Shown piece after piece: positions 50,336 through 57,457 of a stretch of 64,000 bases of DNA. This DNA is from Gelatiniphilus marinus (GTDB taxonomy: Bacteria; Bacteroidota; Bacteroidia; Flavobacteriales; Flavobacteriaceae): the NCBI RefSeq assembly GCF_042678305.1, contig NZ_JBHUDT010000004.1. One strand, written 5' to 3'. The position numbers and the translations under genes were made by a program. The notes under the pieces are model-generated. The model ran no database searches. It had not been told where the DNA came from and saw nothing but the letters and a program-made list of their open reading frames with translations. Position 1 is the first letter of the stretch; each line of letters starts with the position of its first letter.

Positions 50336-50707
50336 TCAAACATGCTGATCTACAAGAATGGTATTGCCATCGGGGTCGAACAACACTAAACTTGCTGGCC
50401 CGTTGGTGTTTTCATCGGCTTCGCGTTCTAGTTTAATGGATTTGCTTTTTAAGTGCTTTTGAATCTCGCGAACATCGGTAAAGGTATCCAGTTTGTTTGC
50501 GTTTTGGTCCCATCCGGGGTTAAAGGTTAAAATGTTATTTTCAAACATACCTTGAAAAAGCCCAATTACGGCATTGCCGTTTTTCATGATTACATAGTTC
50601 ATTTCAATATCGCCTGCAAAAACACTAAAGCCAAGGGTTTCATAAAATTGCATAGACTTGTTAATATCCTTAACATTTAAGCTTGCAGAGAACGCTCCTA
50701 ATTCCAT
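50336..50707 (-). CDS. VOC (glyoxalase-fold) family protein
   Basis: I place the start at ATG 50707 (123 residues). The ORF extends upstream to 50842, but those 45 residues overlap the luxR gene and fit no domain. The protein is a single VOC module: LGAFSASLNVKDINKSMQFY, ETLGFSVFAG, NAVIGLFQGMFENNILTFNP and LVLFDPDGNTILVDQHV. A function cannot be assigned. A motif at 50766-50781 lies 59 nt before this start. Confidence 0.83.
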   Translation of the reverse strand: MELGAFSASLNVKDINKSMQFYETLGFSVFAGDIEMNYVIMKNGNAVIGLFQGMFENNILTFNPGWDQNANKLDTFTDVREIQKHLKSKSIKLEREADENTNGPASLVLFDPDGNTILVDQHV

Positions 50708-50765
50708 GGTTTCTTTTTTTAAGATTAATAACTGGTTTAAAAGTAGGCAAACAACAGATTTTAAG

Positions 50766-50781
50766 GCTCGTACTAAAGTAC
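50766..50781 (-). promoter_or_regulatory. Shared motif copy B, upstream of the VOC gene
   Basis: GCTCGTACTAAAGTAC lies 59 nt upstream of the VOC ATG at 50707 and just beyond the luxR stop. Its core GTACT-AA-AGTAC is an inverted repeat. Confidence 0.45.
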
Positions 50782-50786
50782 GAATT

Positions 50787-51197
50787 TTAAATAATCTGTA
50801 AATTTTTCGCAATTTGCAACGCTTGGGTGCGCCGTTTTGCATTTAATTTTAACAATACATTTGAAACATGGGTTTTTATCGTGCTTTCGGTAAGGAATAA
50901 TTTATCGGCTATTTCTTGGTTTGATAAGCCCAATGCCACTTCTTTTAAAACTTGGTACTCGCGTTTGCTTAAACCAAGTTCTTCAACTTTATTTAAATCT
51001 ATTTTGTTAGAAGAAACAGACTCTTGTTTTTGGGTTCTTTTATTTATAAAAAGACCAATACCCAAAAAAGCAATGGCAATTATTGCCATAATAAACTCTA
51101 TCTGCATATCGCCACTAATTAAAGTGTACTTGCTAAACTGAAACAGAACCAATAGTGCTAAAACAAGCAGTGAAAAAACAAGAACGGTTTTCTTCAT
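50787..51197 (-). CDS. Membrane-anchored LuxR-type transcriptional regulator
   Basis: The 136-residue protein has two N-terminal transmembrane helices (VLVFSLLVLALLVLFQFSKY and FIMAIIAIAFLGIGLFINKR). A short linker leads into a LuxR/NarL helix-turn-helix from about 72 (LSKREYQVLKEVALGLSNQE, IADKLFLTESTIKTHVSNVL). There is no receiver or ligand domain. It would bind DNA while attached to the membrane, with signal input unknown. The adjacent VOC and DUF4199 genes share an upstream motif and are natural target candidates. It is divergent from the serpin gene. Confidence 0.87.
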   Translation of the reverse strand: MKKTVLVFSLLVLALLVLFQFSKYTLISGDMQIEFIMAIIAIAFLGIGLFINKRTQKQESVSSNKIDLNKVEELGLSKREYQVLKEVALGLSNQEIADKLFLTESTIKTHVSNVLLKLNAKRRTQALQIAKNLQII

Positions 51198-51305
51198 GTT
51201 TAAAATTAAGAAAATTATACATAAAAAATTGAAGAAAATAACTGCAATTTAAACGCAACCTTTTTGTACTAATAGCATCTATATAAATAATACAAACTTG
51301 TAACC

Positions 51306-52538
51306 ATGAAATTAGCAAAGCCTTTTTTACTTTCAACCTTAATATCCGCAGCTACTTTTCAATCCTGCAGCACAACAGATGAAATATCAATTGAACCTTT
51401 TGACTCTGTTGCCAAAGGACGTGAAATTGTTTCCGCCAATAACGACTTTGCATTTTCTTTGTTTAAAGAAATTAACAAAACCGAAACCGAAGATAATTTC
51501 TTAATATCTCCTGTTAGCGCGTCATTGGCTTTAGGCATGGTTTATAATGGTGCTAATGGCGAAACCCAAGAAGCGTTCTCTAATGTATTTAACTACGGCA
51601 ATACTACTTTAGAAGAAACCAACTTGGTGAACCAAAATATTATAGACAACCTAAGCTATACATCAACTGGGGCAGTTTTCGAAATTGCCAATTCTATTTG
51701 GGTTAACAACTCATTCCCTGTAAACAATTCCTTTTTGCAAGCCAACAAAACGTATTACTATGCAGAAGTACAAAACAAGGACTTTAGTGATCCTAAAACC
51801 TTAGAAACCATAAACCATTGGGTGTCTAATAAAACCCACGAAAAGATTCCTGAAATTTTAAAGGAAATTTCCCCTAACGCGGTGCTTTACGCCATTAACG
51901 CGATTTATTTTAAGAGCGATTGGAAGTACCGTTTTAAACCCGAAGACACCAAGTTACTGCCTTTTAAATTAGATAATGGCTCTATAAAACAGGTAGAAAT
52001 GATGACTATGGAACAAGATTTAAAATACTTTTCAAATGACATGTTTTCTTCAGTTGAATTGCCTTATAATAACGACAAATATATGATGACACTCTTGTTG
52101 CCTCATGCTGATAAAGTAGCGAATGATATTGTTGCTATATTGAATAACAAAAACTGGATGGCATGGCAAAACAACTACACCGAGCAAGCCGTAAAAATTA
52201 CAATGCCAAAATTCACGTTTTCTTATAAGAAACAATTTAACGATGCTTTAACCAACTTAGGTCTTGGTATCGCTTTTAGTGATAATGCCGATTTTAGTGG
52301 GATAAGCGATGTGGCCACAAAAATCTCGTTTGTATTACAAAAAACCTTTATAGATGTTAACGAAAAAGGTACCGAAGCCGCTGCCGTAACGGCCGTAGAG
52401 ATTATTAATACTTCAATGGGTGGGCCAATACAATTTTTATTGGATAGACCTTTTGTATTTACCATAACCGAAAAAGAAACGGGCTCTCTGTGTTTTATGG
52501 GAAAAGTTGGAGCACCAGAGTATAAGGAATTAGATTAG
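51306..52538 (+). CDS. Serpin family protease inhibitor, lipoprotein
   Basis: A 410-residue serpin with a lipoprotein signal (LLSTLISAATFQSCSTTD, Cys21). Serpin signatures include FLISPVSASLALGMVYNGAN, NSIWVNNSFPVN, YAINAIYFKSDWKYRFKPED and the terminal DRPFVFTITEKETGSLCFMG. The reactive-loop hinge KGTEAAAVTAVEI has the small residues needed for insertion, so it should be inhibitory. Counting from the hinge, the scissile bond falls near N-T-S-M, with Thr at P1. It would sit on the periplasmic or outer face and trap serine or cysteine proteases. Bacterial serpins are uncommon. Confidence 0.94.
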   Translation: MKLAKPFLLSTLISAATFQSCSTTDEISIEPFDSVAKGREIVSANNDFAFSLFKEINKTETEDNFLISPVSASLALGMVYNGANGETQEAFSNVFNYGNTTLEETNLVNQNIIDNLSYTSTGAVFEIANSIWVNNSFPVNNSFLQANKTYYYAEVQNKDFSDPKTLETINHWVSNKTHEKIPEILKEISPNAVLYAINAIYFKSDWKYRFKPEDTKLLPFKLDNGSIKQVEMMTMEQDLKYFSNDMFSSVELPYNNDKYMMTLLLPHADKVANDIVAILNNKNWMAWQNNYTEQAVKITMPKFTFSYKKQFNDALTNLGLGIAFSDNADFSGISDVATKISFVLQKTFIDVNEKGTEAAAVTAVEIINTSMGGPIQFLLDRPFVFTITEKETGSLCFMGKVGAPEYKELD

Positions 52539-52577
52539 AACGACGGATTGAAAGAGAATATTATTTCTTTAAGATGA

Positions 52578-53513
52578 TTAACTAAATTTCGATTTAATTT
52601 TATCTACAATAGTTTGTGCTAATTTTTCTTTACTTTCAATAGTCCAACCAGCAACGTGCGGCGATAACAAAACGTTTTCCGCTTTAATTAAATATTGAAA
52701 AGCCTCTGGCATTGTTGAAGAAAAAAGATTTTCAAACGATGCTTTTTCGTATTCTAAAACATCGAGTCCAGCGCCTAAAACTTTCCCCGTTTGTAGTGCC
52801 CAAACCAAATCTTTAGTTACCACGCTTTTACCGCGTGCAGTATTAATTAGCCAAAACGGTTTTGCAAATTTATTGATAAAAGCGGCATCAACCATGTTTA
52901 CGGTTAGGGGTGTTTCCGGCGTGTGCAAACTCAAAACATCTGCCTGCTCCTGCAATTCGTTTAATGTAACTTGCGTTGCATTTTCGTCTGAAACATTCGA
53001 TTTAATATCGTAACACAAAACGCTTGCATCAAAACCGCGCAGCTTTTTCGCAAAGGCTTTACCCATGTTGCCATAACCAATAAGTCCAACGGTTTTTCCG
53101 TCGAGCTCTAAACCACGGTTCTCTTCGCGTAACCACTTCCCTGCTCTAACCTCTTTATCGGCTGTATTTAATTTGTTAAACAACGAAAGTAACATGCCCA
53201 AAGTGTGTTCGCCAACGGCATTTCTGTTTCCTTCTGGTGCTGCGATTAAGGCAATGCCTTTTTGTTCGGCATAATGGCAATCTATATTTTCTAATCCGGC
53301 ACCCACCCGACCAATAAATTTTAGTTTGGTTGCGGCATCTAAAAAAGTTTTATCAATTGAAAAACGGCTGCGGATTATAAACCCATCGTATTGATGGATT
53401 TTGGCTTTAATGGCTTCTTTTGAAGATGTATAATCTTCATCATTTATAAAGCCTAAATCGTTGAGTTGATTTATTAGTAATTCGTGATTGGTGTCGAGGT
53501 GTAGAATTTTCAT
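52578..53513 (-). CDS. D-2-hydroxyacid dehydrogenase, phosphoglycerate-dehydrogenase-like
   Basis: The 311-residue enzyme has the family layout: substrate segment FIGRVGAGLENIDCHYAEQK, NAVGEHTLGMLLSLF, the NAD motif TVGLIGYGNMGKAFAKKL, the catalytic Arg in NTARGKSVV, Glu in LDVLEYEK and His in LLSPHVAGWT. It lacks the C-terminal regulatory domains of long SerA. It may act in serine synthesis, but no serC or serB is adjacent, so substrate is uncertain. The cupin gene lies 45 nt upstream on the same strand. Confidence 0.88.
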   Translation of the reverse strand: MKILHLDTNHELLINQLNDLGFINDEDYTSSKEAIKAKIHQYDGFIIRSRFSIDKTFLDAATKLKFIGRVGAGLENIDCHYAEQKGIALIAAPEGNRNAVGEHTLGMLLSLFNKLNTADKEVRAGKWLREENRGLELDGKTVGLIGYGNMGKAFAKKLRGFDASVLCYDIKSNVSDENATQVTLNELQEQADVLSLHTPETPLTVNMVDAAFINKFAKPFWLINTARGKSVVTKDLVWALQTGKVLGAGLDVLEYEKASFENLFSSTMPEAFQYLIKAENVLLSPHVAGWTIESKEKLAQTIVDKIKSKFS

Positions 53514-53558
53514 TTTAAAATATTATAAGATACTGAAACAAGTTAAGCATAACGATAG

Positions 53559-53924
53559 TTATAGTTTCGGATATTCGGTTTGTGTTTTTTCGTGTTGTAC
53601 GTTTCCGGTGTGTGCTATATTTAGTTTTTCAAATAACAACACATGTACTTCTTCGTCGTTTTTTGTACACGGATTATGCTCTATACCTTTTGGTACAACA
53701 ATAATTTCGCCCGCTTTTACAACTTCTGTTCTATCTCTAAATTGCATGTACAATGTGCCTTTTGTAACTTGAAAAAGCTCGTCTTGGTTATCGTGACTGT
53801 GCCATACAAATTCGCCTTTTAGTTTTGCTAGTGTAACTTGCATATCATCAACTATTGCAATTTGATGCGGATGCCAGTGTTTTGAAAATTTGCAAAACTT
53901 TTGATTAATATTTATTGCCTTCAT
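53559..53924 (-). CDS. Cupin-domain protein
   Basis: This 121-residue single cupin has motif 1 in EFVWHSHDNQDELFQVTKGT and motif 2 in PKGIEHNPCTKNDEEVHVLL. The His and Glu residues would hold a metal. Small cupins range from isomerases to storage or binding proteins, and no substrate can be inferred. It lies between an interspersed repeat and a dehydrogenase gene. Confidence 0.87.
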   Translation of the reverse strand: MKAININQKFCKFSKHWHPHQIAIVDDMQVTLAKLKGEFVWHSHDNQDELFQVTKGTLYMQFRDRTEVVKAGEIIVVPKGIEHNPCTKNDEEVHVLLFEKLNIAHTGNVQHEKTQTEYPKL

Positions 53925-53947
53925 ATTGTAAAGTTACGATGTTTTGC

Positions 53948-54060
53948 TTTAGGGATTCAGGCATACTTCGACTGCACTCAGCACAAGTTTGTTGGAGCTC
54001 GCCGAAGCATAAGGAGGCGACTGCCGAAAGCCCGACCCCTTTTTTTAGGGTAACGCCCAA
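53948..54060 (-). repeat. Interspersed repeat, copy 2
   Basis: Read on the minus strand it begins 12 nt after the mgtE stop with GGGCGTTACCC, continues with GGGGTCGGGCTTTCGGCAGT, GAGCTCCAACAAACTTGTGC, GCAGTCGAAGTATGCC and ends with ATCCCTAAA. It closely matches copy 3 at 61395-61520. Confidence 0.7.
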
Positions 54061-54072
54061 ATGAAAAAACAA

Positions 54073-55452
54073 CTAAATGCCCAATATCATTTTTGCTATC
54101 CAAAAATAGATGAGAATACCAAAAATATCGTTACTTGTGGTAATAAAAGGGCCTGTAGCAATTGCCGGATCTATACCCCGTTTATCTAAAAACAAGGGGA
54201 CAAATGTACCCACTAAACCGGCAACTATAATAACGGCAACCAAAGATACCGATATGGCGAAGGCGGTGTTGATTTCGCCTTTTATGGCCCAGACAAAAAG
54301 AAACAAAAACACAGCCAACAATACGCCATTTAAGGCCGCTAGCAGCATTTCTTTAATTAATCTGCTATTTACGCTTCCTTTTACCTCATCGTTAGCCAAA
54401 CCCTGTACAATTATGGCGCTAGACTGTACGCCCACATTACCTGCCATGGCCGCAATTAAAGGTGTAAAAAAGAACAACACAGCATATTTGCTAAAGGTAT
54501 CGTGAAAACCTTCCATGATTAAAAAGGCGCCCACACCGCCAATTAAGCCCAAAAACAACCAAGGCAATCGTGCTTTTGTGAGTTGCAGAATACTATCGTC
54601 TGCCTCGACATCTTGGGTAATACCTGCTGCCAATTGGTAATCTTTTTCGGCTTCTTCTTTTAGTACGTCAACAATATCGTCTATGGTGATTCTGCCCAAT
54701 AGTGTTTGGTTATCATCTACAACAGGAATGGCTTCCAAATCGTATTTTGCCATTACTTTTGCCACGTCTTCAACATCGTCTTGAACATTAACATAATCTA
54801 CATTAACCTTAACTATGTCTGAAATTTTTTGGTCGCTTTTGGCTACAATTAAATCTTTTAAAGACAATCGACCGATGAGTTTTTCTTCTTTATTTACCAC
54901 ATAAATGGAATGGACACGAGTTACCTCTTTGGCTTGTCCGCGAATTCTGCGCATGCAGCCGGCAACGGTCCAGGTTTCGTAAACCTTAACAAGTTCTTTT
55001 GCCATAAGGCTACCGGCAGTAGCTTCATCGTAGGTTAGCAGTTCTTGTATTTCAGATTTATGCGCTTCGTCTTCAATTTGCGATATTACTTCTTCCTGCC
55101 TTTCTTCCGGAAGTTCTGCAATTATATCTGCGGCGTCATCGGTATCCAGCTCTTCAACCTCTTCTGCTATTTCTTTTGCCGATAGGTTTTTTAATACTTT
55201 TTCTCGATTGTCCTCATCAAGCTCCATTAAAATATCCGCAGTGGTTTCAGAGTCTAATAGCTTAATAACATACATGGCTTCACCTAGATTTAACTCGTCT
55301 AGAATTTCGGCAATATCAGCATAGTGAAAGCCATTAAGCAGTTTTTGCAGTGCCTTATCGTTATTTACTTTAATAAGTTGCTCTACATGGTTAACAAGCT
55401 CTTTTGTTAACTCGAATTGTATGTTTTCTTTTTCTTCGGACATATGAGGCAT
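54073..55452 (-). CDS. mgtE: Magnesium transporter MgtE
   Basis: A 459-residue Mg2+ channel. The MgtE N-domain spans about 20-130 (NGFHYADIAEILDELNLGEA, DTDDAADIIAELPEERQEEV). Two CBS domains lie at about 140-265 (ATAGSLMAKELVKVYETWTV, IPVVDDNQTLLGRITIDDIV). Five membrane helices follow from about 290, with the selectivity region GNVGVQSSAIIVQGLA and GPFITTSNDIFGILIY. The cytoplasmic domains close the pore when Mg2+ is plentiful. ATG at 55443 (MSEEKEN) is an equally possible start. rsmA lies 56 nt upstream on the same strand. Confidence 0.95.
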   Translation of the reverse strand: MPHMSEEKENIQFELTKELVNHVEQLIKVNNDKALQKLLNGFHYADIAEILDELNLGEAMYVIKLLDSETTADILMELDEDNREKVLKNLSAKEIAEEVEELDTDDAADIIAELPEERQEEVISQIEDEAHKSEIQELLTYDEATAGSLMAKELVKVYETWTVAGCMRRIRGQAKEVTRVHSIYVVNKEEKLIGRLSLKDLIVAKSDQKISDIVKVNVDYVNVQDDVEDVAKVMAKYDLEAIPVVDDNQTLLGRITIDDIVDVLKEEAEKDYQLAAGITQDVEADDSILQLTKARLPWLFLGLIGGVGAFLIMEGFHDTFSKYAVLFFFTPLIAAMAGNVGVQSSAIIVQGLANDEVKGSVNSRLIKEMLLAALNGVLLAVFLFLFVWAIKGEINTAFAISVSLVAVIIVAGLVGTFVPLFLDKRGIDPAIATGPFITTSNDIFGILIYFWIAKMILGI

Positions 55453-55508
55453 ATACTTTTCGATAGGGTTTCAAAAAAAAAATATTTTGAAATAGCTCGA
55501 TGCAACAT

Positions 55509-56300
55509 TTAACAGCTATCGTTCTCAATGCGTTGGGTAAGCTCGATAAAGGCTTGTACGCTTAATTGTTCGGGGCGTTTGCCAAATATAACATTTGCTT
55601 TTAAATTATCTGATAAATTAAAGGTTTTTAAACTGTTTCGCAGTGTTTTTCTGCGTTGCTGAAACGCTGTTTTTACTATTTTGAAGAATAATTTTTCGTT
55701 GCACGGCAAGGTATGGTTTTCTTTTCTTGTAAGCCGTAAAACGCCTGAATCGACTTTAGGTGGCGGGTTAAATACCGATGGCGGAACGGTAAATAAATAC
55801 TCGGCATTGTAAAAGGCTTGGGTTAAAACCGAAAGTATGCCATAAACTTTGGAGCCTTCTTTAGAGCAGATGCGTTGCGCTACTTCTTTTTGGAACATGC
55901 CTGAAAATTCGGGAATTTGATCGCGCATTTCCAAAGTTTTAAAAACGATTTGTGTTGAAATATTATATGGAAAATTGCCAATAATAGCAAAAGAACCGCC
56001 TTTAAAAACCCGGTTTAAATCGTACTTTAAAAAATCTTTTTCTATAATTCTTGGGGCAAGGTTTAAGTAGTTGGCCTGTAAATAAGAAACCGATTCGGTA
56101 TCGATTTCTATCACATAGGTTTTTACATCTTTTTTAAGCAAATACTTGGTAAGCACGCCCATGCCCGGGCCAATTTCAAGAACTTTTTTATAGTCTTTCA
56201 ACGATAAAGTATCGGCAATTTTTTGTGCCACAGATTCATCATTTAAAAAATGTTGCCCTAAATGTTTTTTTGCTTTTACTTGATGTTGGTTGTTTGCCAC
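55509..56300 (-). CDS. rsmA: 16S rRNA A1518/A1519 N6-dimethyltransferase
   Basis: This 263-residue enzyme (KsgA) dimethylates two adenines in helix 45 of 16S rRNA. It starts with KKHLGQHFLNDESVAQKIAD. The SAM motif is VLEIGPGMGVLTKYLL, and the catalytic motif is IIGNFPYNIST (NFPY, where many bacteria have NLPY). VPPSVFNPPPKVDSGVLRL is the usual late signature. The start codon is GTG at 56300; no in-frame ATG precedes the first domain. It is followed by mgtE on the same strand. Confidence 0.95.
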   Translation of the reverse strand: MANNQHQVKAKKHLGQHFLNDESVAQKIADTLSLKDYKKVLEIGPGMGVLTKYLLKKDVKTYVIEIDTESVSYLQANYLNLAPRIIEKDFLKYDLNRVFKGGSFAIIGNFPYNISTQIVFKTLEMRDQIPEFSGMFQKEVAQRICSKEGSKVYGILSVLTQAFYNAEYLFTVPPSVFNPPPKVDSGVLRLTRKENHTLPCNEKLFFKIVKTAFQQRRKTLRNSLKTFNLSDNLKANVIFGKRPEQLSVQAFIELTQRIENDSC

Positions 56301-56390
56301 GAATTTGCGAATGTTTTTATGATAATTACGAAGATAGAAAACTATGTTCCTATAAGTTTAATGTGCATGAAGGTTTTTTTGTCTCGCAAA

Positions 56391-56423
56391 GGCGCAAAGC
56401 TTTAAAGCAATACGCTTTGCGCC
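56391..56423. terminator. GGCGCAAAGC hairpin after the DUF4286 gene
   Basis: GGCGCAAAGC (56391-56400) pairs perfectly with GCTTTGCGCC (56414-56423) around a 13-nt loop. It lies 15 nt after the DUF4286 stop on the minus strand, and a T run is missing on that strand. CTCGCAAAGGCGCAAAG is also a familiar intergenic repeat type in Bacteroidota. Confidence 0.5.
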
Positions 56424-56438
56424 CATACGAGAAACTTT

Positions 56439-56762
56439 TTACTTAAAATTAACCGTATATTCATCTACAATTTGCAGTTCGGTTCTAAAAGCCAGCATTT
56501 TATCACCAAATTTTTTTTGGCCTTCTGCTCTTAGTTTTTCGGCATCGTCTCTATAATAGGCATCTAAAGCTGCGCGCGAGTAGCTGCGGTATTGAACGGA
56601 ATAGGTTTGCCCGCCCATTTCTTCTTCTACCAAAACTTTGGTTAAGGTTGCTTTTTCGAATTTACCCGTGCTTAATACTTGCGGTATGTGTTCTTTAATC
56701 CAGGCTAGCCATTGCTGGTGAATGCTCTCGTCTATATTTACGGTTACGTTGTATATATACAT
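56439..56762 (-). CDS. DUF4286 family protein
   Basis: The 107-residue cytoplasmic protein is a DUF4286 member: YIYNVTVNIDESIHQQWLAW, FEKATLTKVLVEEEMGGQTY and SVQYRSYSRAALDAYYRDDA. The family has a dimeric ferredoxin-like alpha/beta fold and unknown function. In flavobacteria it commonly neighbours rsmA, as here. Confidence 0.87.
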   Translation of the reverse strand: MYIYNVTVNIDESIHQQWLAWIKEHIPQVLSTGKFEKATLTKVLVEEEMGGQTYSVQYRSYSRAALDAYYRDDAEKLRAEGQKKFGDKMLAFRTELQIVDEYTVNFK

Positions 56763-56859
56763 AATTTAAAATTCCAAAAAATTAAAGACTAAATTCCAAA
56801 TGCTGTTTAATAGCTCGATAGTGTTATTTGGAATTTAGTTTTTGTTATTTGATTTATAG

Positions 56860-57369
56860 TTATAAATCTTTTACAAATAACAGAAGTTCTTTGTCGTCAT
56901 CAAAGGGATTTACCTTTTTTTCTAGAGCAAATCCTAACTTTTCCAATAGTTTAATAGATTTTATATTGCTTGGCATTGTTATAGCCACAACTTTTTTAAG
57001 CTTGAATTTTAATTTTGCAAGCTTTATAATTTCTACCGATGCTTCAAAACCAAAACCTTGGCCTTCGTATTCCGGTAAAAAAGCAAAGCCTATATCTGCA
57101 TTATCTAACTTTTCTCGTTTTGCCAGTCCGCAGGTACCAATGGGTTTGTTGTTTTCTTTTAATGATAGTTTATAAAAACCAAACTCAAGATCGGTATAAC
57201 TTTTAATGGTTTTTTCTTGCAAATACGCTTTGGCATCGACAACCGTTTTAAGGTTTTTATCCCCAATATATTTTAGGCAGTTGGGCGAATTTGCCAATTG
57301 CAAAAAGAAAGGTGCATCAAAAATTGTGAATTTTGAAATTAATAAACGTTTGGTTTCGGCGATCATCAT
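56860..57369 (-). CDS. GNAT family N-acetyltransferase (RimJ/RimL type)
   Basis: I start at ATG 57369 (169 residues), just before IAETKRLLISKFTIFDAPFF, the normal opening of RimJ/RimL-type proteins; the ORF extends 12 codons further without domain support. The acetyl-CoA loop is FLPEYEGQGFGFEASVEIIK and the C-terminal part has NIKSIKLLEKLGFALEKK. Acceptor unknown. The flanking non-coding sequences on both sides repeat similar AT-rich phrases (AATTCCAAA). Confidence 0.85.
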   Translation of the reverse strand: MMIAETKRLLISKFTIFDAPFFLQLANSPNCLKYIGDKNLKTVVDAKAYLQEKTIKSYTDLEFGFYKLSLKENNKPIGTCGLAKREKLDNADIGFAFLPEYEGQGFGFEASVEIIKLAKLKFKLKKVVAITMPSNIKSIKLLEKLGFALEKKVNPFDDDKELLLFVKDL

Positions 57370-57457
57370 TTTAAAATTTCTAAAAAAACAAATTCCAAAT
57401 TCCAAAGTTAGATACTTTCTCAGTTTTTGGGATTTGGGATTTGAAAATTGAGATTAT

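Noticed and set aside
50708..50842. 45-residue N-terminal extension of the VOC protein
   Set aside because: It overlaps the 3' end of luxR and the region between, fits no VOC pattern, and the ATG at 50707 gives a normal domain start.
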